Source of the DNA: VAZQ01 sp963725185
Lineage (GTDB): Bacteria; Pseudomonadota; Alphaproteobacteria; Rhizobiales; Xanthobacteraceae
Direction: 5' to 3'
Assembly (NCBI GenBank): GCA_963725185.1
Contig: CAVRXO010000002.1
Location: 558,001-622,000, forward strand
DNA: 64,000 bases
The notes below the pieces were generated by a model that did not search any database, was not told the DNA's origin, and saw only the letters and a program-made list of their open reading frames with translations. The translations under genes and the position numbers were made by a program. Of the stretch, positions 8,761 to 17,330 are shown one piece after another. Every line of letters starts with the position of its first letter. Within the stretch, counting starts at the first letter, position 1.

Positions 8761-9520
8761 ATGATCGATAGCTTCGTAAAAATAGCGGGTGCAATCGCCC
8801 CGTTCTTGTGGCCCATGGTGGCACTCATTGTTCTTTGGAGGCTCACACCCGCCCTCCGTGATTTTCTTGCGAATTTGTCGGAAGGCTCAGTGAAGGCCTT
8901 CGGTGTCGAGGCGACTGCCAAGCGTAAGGCCACTGAAGAAATCGCTAAAGCGAATCAGAAGGCCGAAGACCCGAAAGCCTCCGCAGTGAATTTCAAACCA
9001 GGCCAGAGCAAATCATGGCGCCTCGCAGATTTGGTGACGAGCATCATTCCAGCGAACTTCCTGGAGGGTCGTTCCGCTTTATGGGTGGACGACAAGCCTG
9101 AAGGCAATTTGAATGAACAGCAGGCGCTTGCAACGTTTGGACTGAGCATTCTAACCACGACCAGCACCGAGCAGGCGTTGCAGGTTCTCGACAAGGGAAC
9201 GTTCGATGTCATCATCTCAGACCTGAAACGCGGGAGCGACGACACCGCGGGTTTCAAATTTTTGGAAGAACTAAAAAAGCGGAAAGACACAACCCCGGTT
9301 ATTTTCTACACTGCAACGTTTGGTCCCGGAACTCGAGAAAGAAGCGCTCGCGCTGGGGGCTTACGCCCTTACTAATCAAGCATCTGATCTGCTGTTGATC
9401 CTCGCAGAAGTCGTTGGGTCGACCCGCCCAAGAAAGAGCAGCGAGTTTCTGCACTGGCTGCGACAATCTAGGCCGCAAGCAAGTCGTTCCCGAGGAATTC
9501 ACAAGGGCGAACCATTTTGA
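8761..9520 (+). CDS. Membrane-anchored receiver-domain protein (one frameshift)
   Basis: I start at ATG 8761, which opens directly into one membrane segment (IAPFLWPMVALIVLWRL, about residues 10-27). A charged, probably helical linker follows to about residue 75. The C-terminal 120 residues resemble a response-regulator receiver: WVDDKPEGN for the acidic pair, VIISDLKRGSDD for the phospho-acceptor Asp, and PVIFYTA for the Thr. The Lys expected near the end appears replaced (ALTNQAS), so phospho-signalling may be altered. An extra base near 9322 shifts the frame; the domain then continues PELEKEALALGAYAL to the stop at 9520. No histidine kinase or DNA-binding domain is attached. It lies upstream of the nuclease-helicase operon and may belong to it. 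Confidence 0.6.
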
Positions 9521-9674
9521 ACTACGAACAATGATCTCGTGAGCGTGCAATGTCTCGTGAGTGCGTGTCGAGCAGCAAGAACAGGGAAGTTGGAATGCAG
9601 CGCTGTTGGTCGATGGATTCAATGATGGCCTAGCCAGGCTCGTGAGGTAGAGCAGAAGAGCGGGGACCATTCGA

Positions 9675-11510
9675 ATGCACATTGTCCGCCTGAAAATCTC
9701 CGGCTTCCGAGGCGTGCGCTCGGCGGACATTCGCGCTGGGCCGCCATGCCGTCCTGGTGGGACCGAACAACAGCGGCAAGACCACCATGATTGAGGCGCT
9801 GGCGTTGCTTCTTCGGGCGCGACCGTTTGGTGCGCCGCCTGACCGAGCACGATTTCCATGGCAGCGCGCCGGACGAAACCGCGCGCATCCTGTGCGTCGC
9901 GACCGTGACGGGCTTCACGCCCAACGACCCGCATCACCATTCCTCTTGGTTCAGCCCCGAACGCGGCGTTGAGAAATGGTTCGATCCCAACGCCAAAACG
10001 TTGAGCGCCGCACCGAACGCGCAGCACACCGACCTGGCCGTGCAGATTGGCTTCGCTGCGCGGTTCGATTTGGACGAATTGGAGGCCGAAACAATCCGCT
10101 TCTTCGTGGACGACGAGGCCACGCTGGGTGATCCTTTCGCAGAAGAGGCACACCTGCGGACCATCCACACCAAGGCGCTCCAAGAGCTGGGATTCTTTCT
10201 GGTCCCAGCATCGCGCACATGGGACCGCTGGATTTCCTTTTCCTCGGAGCTATTCCGCCGCGTGGTGGCTACGCGCGGGGACATGCCCGCGCAGGCCGTG
10301 CGCACCGAGCGCGCAGCGCCTCTGGACTCCACCGGACGGGGCCCGTCTCGAAGACCAGCCCGGCCTTTCCGAGATCGTCAATGCGGCCAACGACGAGTTG
10401 CGCATGCTCATGGCCAGCGCGCCCAAACTTCAACTGCGCCTGACCGCGACCGACAGCGATTCCGTTCTGGAAAGCGTCATGCCGCACTTCGTGCAAGGCG
10501 CGGGGCCAACCCTTCCTTCGCAGCGGCAGGGCATGGGCCTTGTCTCCCTTCAAAGCCTTCTGTTGCTCATGCAATTCGGCAAGGCGCGGGCGGAAACGGG
10601 CCAGTCCTTCGTGCTCGCCGTCGAGGAACCCGAACTGCATATTCAGCCCTCGCAGCAGAAACGGCTGGTCAACCGCCTCAATGCGCTCTGCGACCAAACG
10701 ATTGTCACGACGCATTCGCCCATCGTCGCCGCGATGTTTCCTGCCCCGATACGCTCTTCGTCGAAACGCACGAGGGCGTCTTGAACGCCAAGCCGCTGAT
10801 GGACCCTGTGCCCGCGCAGCCGACCAACCACCAGCAGCATCTTCTCTATGCTTGGCGGCAGAAGCTTGTGGCCGCGCTCATGCACGAATGCGTCCTGATC
10901 CCCGAAGGGGTTTCGGACGTGGCATGGCTTGAGGCGCTGCAAACCGCCCTTGAACTGCATCAGGGCTGGCAGGACGCCGGAGACGGCGCGCCGCTTCTCT
11001 CCACCTTCGTTGGCGTCGTGCCGACCATCGACGCCAAGATTGCCGATACGTTCGCGCTGGTTAGCGCCGTCCACGCGCGGACCTGCATCCTCGTGGACGG
11101 GGACAATGAAGGGCGCGGCTATTTCGATGCGGTGAAGACCAGCAATCCGCCGCCGCGCTGTGTCGTGTTCTGGCCGCAGGGCTGGGCGATGGAGCATGTG
11201 GTTTCGTGGATTGCGGACGCGGATGAAGCCACGATGCTGGCCGCGCTCGGAACCACGCTTGGGGACGCCTTTCGCGGACCGTCAGGCGCTCACCGCTCAT
11301 TTGCTCACGCAGAAATCCTACGCGCCGACCCATGAGAGCGTCGCCGTCACGCTCATGGCCAATCCAGCCTGTCGGGCGCGCGCCGCGCAGTTGCTCAATG
11401 CCCTGTGCGACGTGCTGCGCGATCCCGCGAACGCCAACACGCCGCTCTTTGCGCGCATTCCGGCGGACTCGACCGCCGCCATGTACGTCTTCCGGTTTGC
11501 GCCACCATGA
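9675..11510 (+). CDS. OLD-family ATPase/TOPRIM nuclease, GajA-like (about five frameshifts)
   Basis: N-terminal ABC/SMC-type ATPase: MHIVRLKISGFRGVRSADI, Walker A GPNNSGKTT near residue 30, and the Walker B region VLAVEEPELHIQPSQ near 315. The C-terminal TOPRIM domain has its Glu motif as IPEGVSDVAWLEAL near residue 410 and its acidic motif as LVDGDNEGRGYFD near 474. This order defines OLD-family overcoming-lysogenization-defect nucleases. With a UvrD-like helicase immediately downstream it matches GajA of Gabija anti-phage systems, which nicks DNA when nucleotides are depleted. Single-base shifts are needed near 9745, 9814, 10335, 10745 and 11285. Repaired length is about 610 aa (GajA is 578). 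The stop overlaps the helicase start by ATGA. Confidence 0.8.
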
Positions 11511-12852
11511 CGTTCGATTTCTTCGAGGGCGCGGCGGGCACGGGCAAGACCCACAATCTCGTGGGCCGCGCGGGAGAGCTCGTTCAGGACGGCGCGCTGG
11601 GCGACGGGCACAAGCTCTTGGCGCTCACCTTCATGAACGGCGCGCGCCGCCGTCTCGATGCGCGCCTTGGCGAGAACGCCGGCGTTCCGCAGGCGCTTTG
11701 ATTGCCAGACCTTCGATGTGTTCGCCCGGACGCTGGCCGCGCGGCGCAGAAGCCTGATTACGCCAGCGATGCAGGAGCAGGCCGCGGCGCTGAATGCATT
11801 CGACGGGCCGTGCTCTCTGGCGGCGGCGCTTCTTGGAGCACGAACCCGTCCGTCAATGGGTGGCGCGAAGCTTTCCACTGGTTCTGGTCGATGAAGCGCA
11901 AGACCTTGACGACCACCGTATGCGCATCCTTCAGGGGCTTTCGCCATCCTGCCGGATCGTGGCGGCGGCGGATGCTTTCCAGTGCCTTCACGACGGACGC
12001 GACACCGCGCCCCTCATCGGCTGGCTTGAGGGCGCAGGACAAACCCACCGCCTCACGCAGCCCCGGCGCACGCAACAACAGGGCTTGCTCGCCGCCGCGC
12101 TGGCCGTGCGCGAAGGGCGGGACATCAAGACCGTTCTGACGGCAAACACCTTCAAGAACAGGACGACATGGAACGGCGCGGGCTTCCGGCTTCTGGAAAC
12201 GCCCGCCACGAACGCCAATACCGGGCTTCTGGCATGGTCGATCGCCAACGAGATCGCGCAGCGCCAAGGCCCGTTCGCCATTCTCACGCCGGATGCGGGC
12301 AACGCGATTATCCGCGCGGCGCTCAATACGTTCAGACCAAGCAGATGGACGCGCAAGAACGGCGCGACCTTCGGGCCGTATCCGCATGCATGGGACCGTC
12401 ACGATACTGAAGAAGCCGATGCCTTGCTGGCCGATATCGCCTTGCCGGAGATGGCTTCTTGCGCCGATCTGCGCGCGCTTCTGACGCCTCTGGCCGGACA
12501 CGCCGCCATCGCGCAGGCGATCAGCCGCATGGACCGCTTGCGCCGGGCGCATGGGCAAACGGAATTCACCGCCGCACAGGTCACCGAGTTCGTCCGGGAG
12601 GCTGTGCGCAACCGCTCGCGTCTGGGGTTCCGACAGCAACGCGGCCATCTCGCCATGACAATTCAGCGCGCCAAGAACCGCGAGTTTCCGAACGTCATCG
12701 TGCTCTGGCCGCATACGGCCACCGGCAGCTCGGAGCATTTGCGCAGGCTACTCTACAACGCCATCACGCGCGCGCAGAACCATTGCACCGTCATCGTGCT
12801 CGGTCAGGGACGGCTTAATGTTCCACCTTTCGCGCCGATTTCGATAGGATAG
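11507..12852 (+). CDS. UvrD/Rep-like superfamily 1 helicase, GajB-like (two frameshifts)
   Basis: The ATG at 11507 overlaps the nuclease stop. Helicase motifs in order: Walker A EGAAGTGKT at residues 7-15, TFMNGARRRL, CQTFDVFARTL (motif Ia/Ib region), VLVDEAQDLDDHR (motif II) near residue 128, AADAFQCLH (motif III), MTIQRAKNREFPNVIVLW (motif V), and LLYNAITRAQ (motif VI) near the C-terminus. About 448 aa once shifts near 11695 and 11830 are corrected, close to the compact helicase GajB (494 aa) and far shorter than UvrD, because the accessory subdomains are reduced. In Gabija, GajB senses DNA ends and activates GajA. The codon use and frameshift density match the nuclease. Confidence 0.8.
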
Positions 12853-12871
12853 GGGCAAGGGAGGGCGATTA

Positions 12872-13711
12872 ATGTTCAATCTCATTGTGCGTTCAGTTGA
12901 TTGGGATAGTGGTTGGGAGACCATGCCCGTTGGCAGGTGCTTCGAATACACCGATGACTACATCGCGGCCCAGTTCCGGGAGAACGGGAACCTGCTTCTA
13001 GATCGCTTGACCGCGCTTCCTTGCCTATTCATGCAGGAAGGCGTGCGAGACGCAATTGCCTATGTCGGTCGAATCAACAGGGCGCGCATAGCGGGCAATG
13101 AGGTAGCCTTCGAGTACGCCCTTGATGCGGAGGTTCCGTCGCTCCAGAACAGCCTGATCTACGCGAACCGCATGGCGCTCGACATGCCGCATGATTTTGA
13201 GTTCTCCCGCAACCATTGGGCTGTGAAAGACGTGGACCTTTACCGCTTCATGCTCCGAAATGTCCGGCCACGCCGCCAACGTCCAACGGCCTTCCAGATC
13301 CCCGAACACGAGAACATTGAACCAACCCTTGCCTCAGCGATGATGCCGTTCAATGCGGAATTCAACCCGGTCTATGAAAGCATACGGCAAGCGGCCGACA
13401 ACGCGGGACTTCGGTGCAGGCGCGCCGACGATATTTGGGAGAACGCCGCGATCATTCAGGACGTGGTTGCCCTGGTCGACCGCTCCCGCGTCGTCGTGTG
13501 CGACTGCTCGGGTCGAAACCCGAACGTGTTCTATGAAGTGGGCATCGCCCACACCCTTGGGCGAGAGGTGATCCTTATCACGCAGAGCGAACAGGACATA
13601 CCGTTCGACCTTAGGCACCTGCGCTATATTCGTTATCTCAACAACGGTGAGGGACGCGCTGCGCTCACCGACGCCTTACAAGGCAGGATGCAGACCATCC
13701 TTGGTCACTAG
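12872..13711 (+). CDS. Protein with C-terminal nucleoside 2-deoxyribosyltransferase-like domain, third gene of defence-like operon
   Basis: 279 aa, intact, starting 19 bases after the helicase stop behind a strong ribosome site (GGGAGGG, 6 bases before ATG), so it is co-transcribed. Residues 1-145 match nothing I recognise. Residues 150-279 have the pattern of a nucleoside-2-deoxyribosyltransferase/TIR-like Rossmann fold: SAMMPFNAEFNPVYESI, GLRCRRADDIWENAAIIQD, VVVCDCSGRNPNVFYEVG, HTLGREVILITQ, DIPFDLRHLRYI. Related folds occur in NAD- or nucleotide-degrading defence effectors and in nucleotide sensors. A role as effector or sensor beside the Gabija-like pair is inference from position. Gabija systems as usually described have only two genes. 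Confidence 0.7.
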   Translation: MFNLIVRSVDWDSGWETMPVGRCFEYTDDYIAAQFRENGNLLLDRLTALPCLFMQEGVRDAIAYVGRINRARIAGNEVAFEYALDAEVPSLQNSLIYANRMALDMPHDFEFSRNHWAVKDVDLYRFMLRNVRPRRQRPTAFQIPEHENIEPTLASAMMPFNAEFNPVYESIRQAADNAGLRCRRADDIWENAAIIQDVVALVDRSRVVVCDCSGRNPNVFYEVGIAHTLGREVILITQSEQDIPFDLRHLRYIRYLNNGEGRAALTDALQGRMQTILGH

Positions 13712-13938
13712 CGGAATCGCCTCGGACCTCAGTTGACCTAATACCACCCGGCGATCTTTCTAGGACGTGCAGGCAGACGCTGTGATTCCTGTGGAGCGCG
13801 GCTTGACGGCGACTTCGGCCAAGCGCAGCGTCGCTGAATTCAGCGATTCGTCTGCTAGCGTTGCGGATCACCTTCGTCGCCCTCCGGCGCGCGCTAGAAA
13901 AACGTCACGAACCGAGCGCCCGCGCGCCGCCGATAGCG

Positions 13939-14266
13939 GTCGGCGCTAGGTCAGCTGGTTCAGCATCATGAAGGCATAGACGCGCGCAGCCTCGGCGCTG
14001 CGCTCGACCGATGCCATGTCGTGATCGGCGTGAGCATATTGGTGCTCGCCCGGGTCGAAATTGGCAGTCGGAATTCCGACGCGATTGAGGTAGCCCTGAT
14101 CGAAGGCGGCCGGCGAGTAGTAGCTCTCCGCCGGCCGGCCCATCATAACTTGGCTCGCATGCAGCAAGGCGCGCACGATCGGCGATGAGGTGCCGACCAG
14201 CGACAAGTACATGAACGGGCCGAGCCGCACCTCCACCGCAAAGCTCTTGCCGCTGGCCGGATCCTT
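13939..14266 (-). pseudogene. C-terminal fragment of an M20 peptidase gene (duplicate of 17322-17651)
   Basis: The last 105 or so codons of an M20 peptidase: SGKSFAVEVRLGPFMY, GRPAESYYSPAAFDQGY, GEHQYAHADHDMASVERS. By eye it differs from 17322-17651 at 18 of about 328 positions. Homology begins 7 bases beyond the stop codon and ends abruptly at GGATCCTTG, where repeat F starts. It has no catalytic N-terminal half and no start of its own, so it is a duplication scar rather than a gene. Confidence 0.88.
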
Positions 14267-14381
14267 GTCGCGCGGCGAAACTAGCCGGGCGCAGACGGGA
14301 TGTAAACGCGGACCATCGACCACCCGCTTGCGGGAAGTGGACCGCTTGTTTGCTTGTTAAATGCAGGAAAATAACAAGTCT

Positions 14382-14489
14382 GTAGGGCGCAATCGCTTTA
14401 TTGCGCCAATCGGCGCCTCAGCCCCGTACTCCATGAAGACCGCGAGCAACGGACTTGGCAGAGCGGCGCAATAAAGCGATTGCGCCCTT
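14382..14489. repeat. GTAGGG palindromic repeat family A, copy 3 (inside repeat F right)
   Basis: Arms GTAGGGCGCAATCGCTTTAT and GCAATAAAGCGATTGCGCCC. The centre is nearly identical to that of copy 2 because both were carried by repeat F. Confidence 0.8.
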
Positions 14490-14504
14490 AAGGCCGGCGA
14501 GCAT

Positions 14505-14536
14505 GAAAAAACCCGGCGCGGTTTCCCGCCCGGGCA
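14505..14536 (-). terminator. Rho-independent terminator reading leftward (repeat F right)
   Basis: Minus-strand hairpin CCCGG-GCGG-GAAA-CCGC-G-CCGGG followed by TTTTTT: a well-paired stem with a GAAA tetraloop and a U-tract. It would stop transcripts heading toward the M20 fragment and the defence genes' 3' side. Confidence 0.7.
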
Positions 14537-14766
14537 CAGCTCGTGAGTTTCAATTTCAGGAATAGGCTGAGTCGCGGATACGCGTCAATGACTAAAAGCG
14601 CTGTCGGTGGGCCCAGCGAAGGTCCGGCCGGTCGCCGATATGGATTGGCGGCATGTCCGCTGGTTCAGCGTCATGAAGCCGCCGACGCTTCGCACCTGTG
14701 ATATCGTATCATCCGTCGAGGCTGCGCCTTGGGTTGACGTCCGCCGTGCGCACAATGGGAGCAAAA

Positions 14767-16197
14767 ATGGCAAAACAAGACCTGCGCCTATGGATCGCCG
14801 AGATCGAAGCCGCCAATCAGCTGCAGAGGGTCAGCGGCGCCGAGCCGGAGGAGGAGATCGGCGGCATCGTCGACGTCTATCAACGCAAGATCGGCAACAA
14901 GGCGGTGTTGTTTGACGACATCCCGGGCTTTCCGAGCGGCCATCGCATTCTCGCGAACATCCTCACCTCGATACCGCGCATCAACTTGACCATCGGGATG
15001 CCCGCCTCCGCCAAGGAGATCGATCTGGTGGCGTTCTGGCGCCGCTATATGCGGGAGATGAAATCGATCCCGCCCGTGACCGTGCCACGCGGACTGATCC
15101 AGGAGAACGTCAAGGGCGGCAACGAACTCGACCTGCTGCAGATCCCGACGCCGAAATGGCACGAGCAGGACGGCGGCCATTTCATCGGCACCGGCTGCAT
15201 GGTCGTCATGAAGGAGCCGGATACGGGCTGGATCAACTATGGCGCCTACCGGGTCCAGGTGCACGGCCGCGACGTCGCCTCGGTCCATTGCACCAAGGGC
15301 AAGCACGGCAATCTCATCATGCGCAAATACCACGACCGCGGGGAGCCCTGCCCGGTCGCGGTCGTGGTCGGCATGCATCCGGCCTTGTTCATGGTCTCCG
15401 GATTGGAAATCCCCTACGGCAAGAACGAGTATGATGTCGCCGGCGGCCTCCTGGGCGAGCCGGTCGAGGTCATCGCGGGACCGCGTACCGGCCTGCCCAT
15501 TCCCGCCAATGCCGAGATCGCCTTCGAAGGCTTCGTGCACCCGAACGATCTGATCGACGAAGGCCCGTTCGGCGAATGGTGCGGCTACTATGTGGCCGGC
15601 AAGAAGAAGGAAACGGTGATCCGCGTCGAGACGCTGATGCATCGCAACGATCCGATCCTGCTCGGCGCCATCCCGGGCATCCCGCCCGACGACGATTCGT
15701 TCTATCGCGGCACCTACCGGTCCGGCGCCGTCTGGAATCAACTGGAGGCCGCCGGCATTCCCGAGGTCAAGGGCGTGTGGGCGCACGCCGCCGGCGGCAG
15801 CCGGCTTTGGCTCACGGTCGCGATCAAGCAGCAATACGGCGGTCATTCCAAGCAGGCAGGTCTGGTCGCCTCGCAGTGCCATGCCGGGGCCTATGCCAAC
15901 CGATTCGTGATCGTGGTGGACGACGACATCGATCCGGCCAACATGGACAAGGTGATCTGGGCCATGTGCACCCGCTGCGACCCACGCGAGGGCATGGAGC
16001 TGCTGCGCGGCTGCTGGAGCGGAACATCCGACCCGATGAACTACGGCTCGGGCGACACCCGCAATGCGCGCGTGATCATCGACGCCTGCAAACCCTGGTC
16101 ACGGCGCGACAGCTTTCCTATCGAGGTCGGATCGAGCAAGGAGCTGGATAAGCGAATCCATGAAAAATGGGCGCATATCCTGCCGCCTGGTCTGTGA
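14767..16197 (+). CDS. UbiD family (prenylated-FMN-dependent) decarboxylase
   Basis: 476 aa from ATG 14767, chosen because GGGAG lies 5 bases upstream; ATG 14755 is possible. UbiD enzymes reversibly decarboxylate aromatic or alpha,beta-unsaturated acids in the cytoplasm using prenylated FMN made by UbiX. Family features: VTVPRGLIQENV, ELDLLQIPTPKWHEQDGG, GTGCMVVMKEPDTGW, VAGGLLGEPVEV, and EIAFEGFVHPNDLIDEGPFGE with the conserved Glu near residue 285. GSSKELDKRIHEKW is near the C-terminus. The gene is intact and about the usual length. No ubiX homologue is in the window. It converges on a TTT receptor gene, so substrate uptake may be linked. The substrate cannot be told from sequence. Confidence 0.88.
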   Translation: MAKQDLRLWIAEIEAANQLQRVSGAEPEEEIGGIVDVYQRKIGNKAVLFDDIPGFPSGHRILANILTSIPRINLTIGMPASAKEIDLVAFWRRYMREMKSIPPVTVPRGLIQENVKGGNELDLLQIPTPKWHEQDGGHFIGTGCMVVMKEPDTGWINYGAYRVQVHGRDVASVHCTKGKHGNLIMRKYHDRGEPCPVAVVVGMHPALFMVSGLEIPYGKNEYDVAGGLLGEPVEVIAGPRTGLPIPANAEIAFEGFVHPNDLIDEGPFGEWCGYYVAGKKKETVIRVETLMHRNDPILLGAIPGIPPDDDSFYRGTYRSGAVWNQLEAAGIPEVKGVWAHAAGGSRLWLTVAIKQQYGGHSKQAGLVASQCHAGAYANRFVIVVDDDIDPANMDKVIWAMCTRCDPREGMELLRGCWSGTSDPMNYGSGDTRNARVIIDACKPWSRRDSFPIEVGSSKELDKRIHEKWAHILPPGL

Positions 16198-16249
16198 AGC
16201 AAACAGGCGCAGCACGTGGCGCCGCGAGGTCGCGCCTCGCCTTGCGAGC

Positions 16250-17308
16250 CTATTCGGCAATCGCCTTGGCGGCTTGCTCGACGACGTGCTTGGGGGTCGC
16301 GTAGAGCTGCCGCAACAGCGCATCGATCTCGCCCGCGGTGGTCGGGCTTACCTCCATTTTCACCTTTTGGGCGGTGGCAAGAAACTCCGGATCCTTCACG
16401 GTCTCGTCGAACGCCTTGATCAGCGCCGCCTTGCGATCCTCCGGCACCCCCGGCGGGGCGGCGAACGGCCGCGCCATGACCTGATGGGGACCGAGAATAA
16501 GATTGAGGATCTGCTTCTTCTCCGGGTCGTCGGCGAGCTCCATCGCGATCGGAACATTGGCCAGGGCGGGCACGCTTTTCACCCCGGCCTGCGCCTGGAT
16601 GATGACGTTGACGCTCTTGTCCCTGATCCAGTCCGGACGGGTGATCTCGAGCGTGGTCCAGGACATCCCGCCGCAAAACCCGTCGACCTCGCCGCGATCC
16701 ATGGCCAGCATGATGTCGTTGGTGCCGGGATATCCCGGCACCAGCTTTATCTTGGCTCCGAACACGTTTTCGTACAGCCGGGCAAAGATGTTCGCGTCGG
16801 CGCCCGTGCCCTGGCCGGCCAGCACCACCGTATTGGTCAGCATATCGTGCCAGGTCTTGATCGCGGATTTGCTGCTGGTGATGCAGAGCGGGTTGTTGTT
16901 GCTGTCGACGCTGCCGAGCCAAGTGTACTTGGTTCCATCGAAGCTGGGATCGGACGACAGCAGCGGCGTGACCGCGATGCTGCGCGAGAACGTGCCGATC
17001 ACGGTGCCGTCCTTGGGCGCCGCCGCATAGAGATACTTGGCGGCGCGCAAGCCGCCCGCGGCCGGCATGTTTTGCGGCACCACCGTCGGCTGGCCGGGAA
17101 TGTGCTTGCCAAGATATCTGGCCAGCACGCGCGCATATTGATCATAGCCGCCGCCGACGCTCGATCCGACCACGATGGACACGGTCTTGCCGCGGTAAAA
17201 ATCCTCCACGCCGGCCGCGCCGGCGGGCCCGGCCAGGCTTGCGGCGAGCAACGACACCAAACCGGCGCACCAAGCATGGCGCGCTCGAACCGGGGCATGC
17301 GGATTCAT
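16250..17308 (-). CDS. TTT-family (TctC/Bug) periplasmic solute receptor
   Basis: 352 aa from MNPHAP; an in-frame ATG at 17323 is the alternative. Residues 8-32 form a signal peptide ending AGAAG. The mature start VEDFYRGKTVSIVVGSSVGG, the turn GGGYDQYARVLARYL, NMPAAGGLRAAKYLY and the later VPGYPGTNDIMLAMDRGEV are hallmarks of Bug/TctC receptors. These capture carboxylates or aromatic acids in the periplasm and deliver them to a TctA/TctB carrier. No carrier gene is present. It is the last gene of a likely leftward operon with the M20 peptidase (22 bases upstream) and the ornithine-cyclodeaminase-like enzyme, which suggests they act on the same imported compound. Confidence 0.88.
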   Translation of the reverse strand: MNPHAPVRARHAWCAGLVSLLAASLAGPAGAAGVEDFYRGKTVSIVVGSSVGGGYDQYARVLARYLGKHIPGQPTVVPQNMPAAGGLRAAKYLYAAAPKDGTVIGTFSRSIAVTPLLSSDPSFDGTKYTWLGSVDSNNNPLCITSSKSAIKTWHDMLTNTVVLAGQGTGADANIFARLYENVFGAKIKLVPGYPGTNDIMLAMDRGEVDGFCGGMSWTTLEITRPDWIRDKSVNVIIQAQAGVKSVPALANVPIAMELADDPEKKQILNLILGPHQVMARPFAAPPGVPEDRKAALIKAFDETVKDPEFLATAQKVKMEVSPTTAGEIDALLRQLYATPKHVVEQAAKAIAE

Positions 17309-17330
17309 CGGCACATCTCTCATGTCGGCG

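Larger units (their letters stand above)
14267..14605. repeat. Long direct repeat F, right copy
   Basis: About 95% identical to 8345-8688 and in the same orientation. Its left edge abuts the M20 fragment. Its right part runs towards the UbiD-family gene. The 160 bases from 14606 to 14766 hold only the UbiD leader. Confidence 0.85.

Noticed and set aside
13767..13949. A 60-codon plus-strand frame after the third defence gene
   Set aside because: No ribosome site, no motifs, and its 3' end overlaps the M20 gene fragment. Probably chance.
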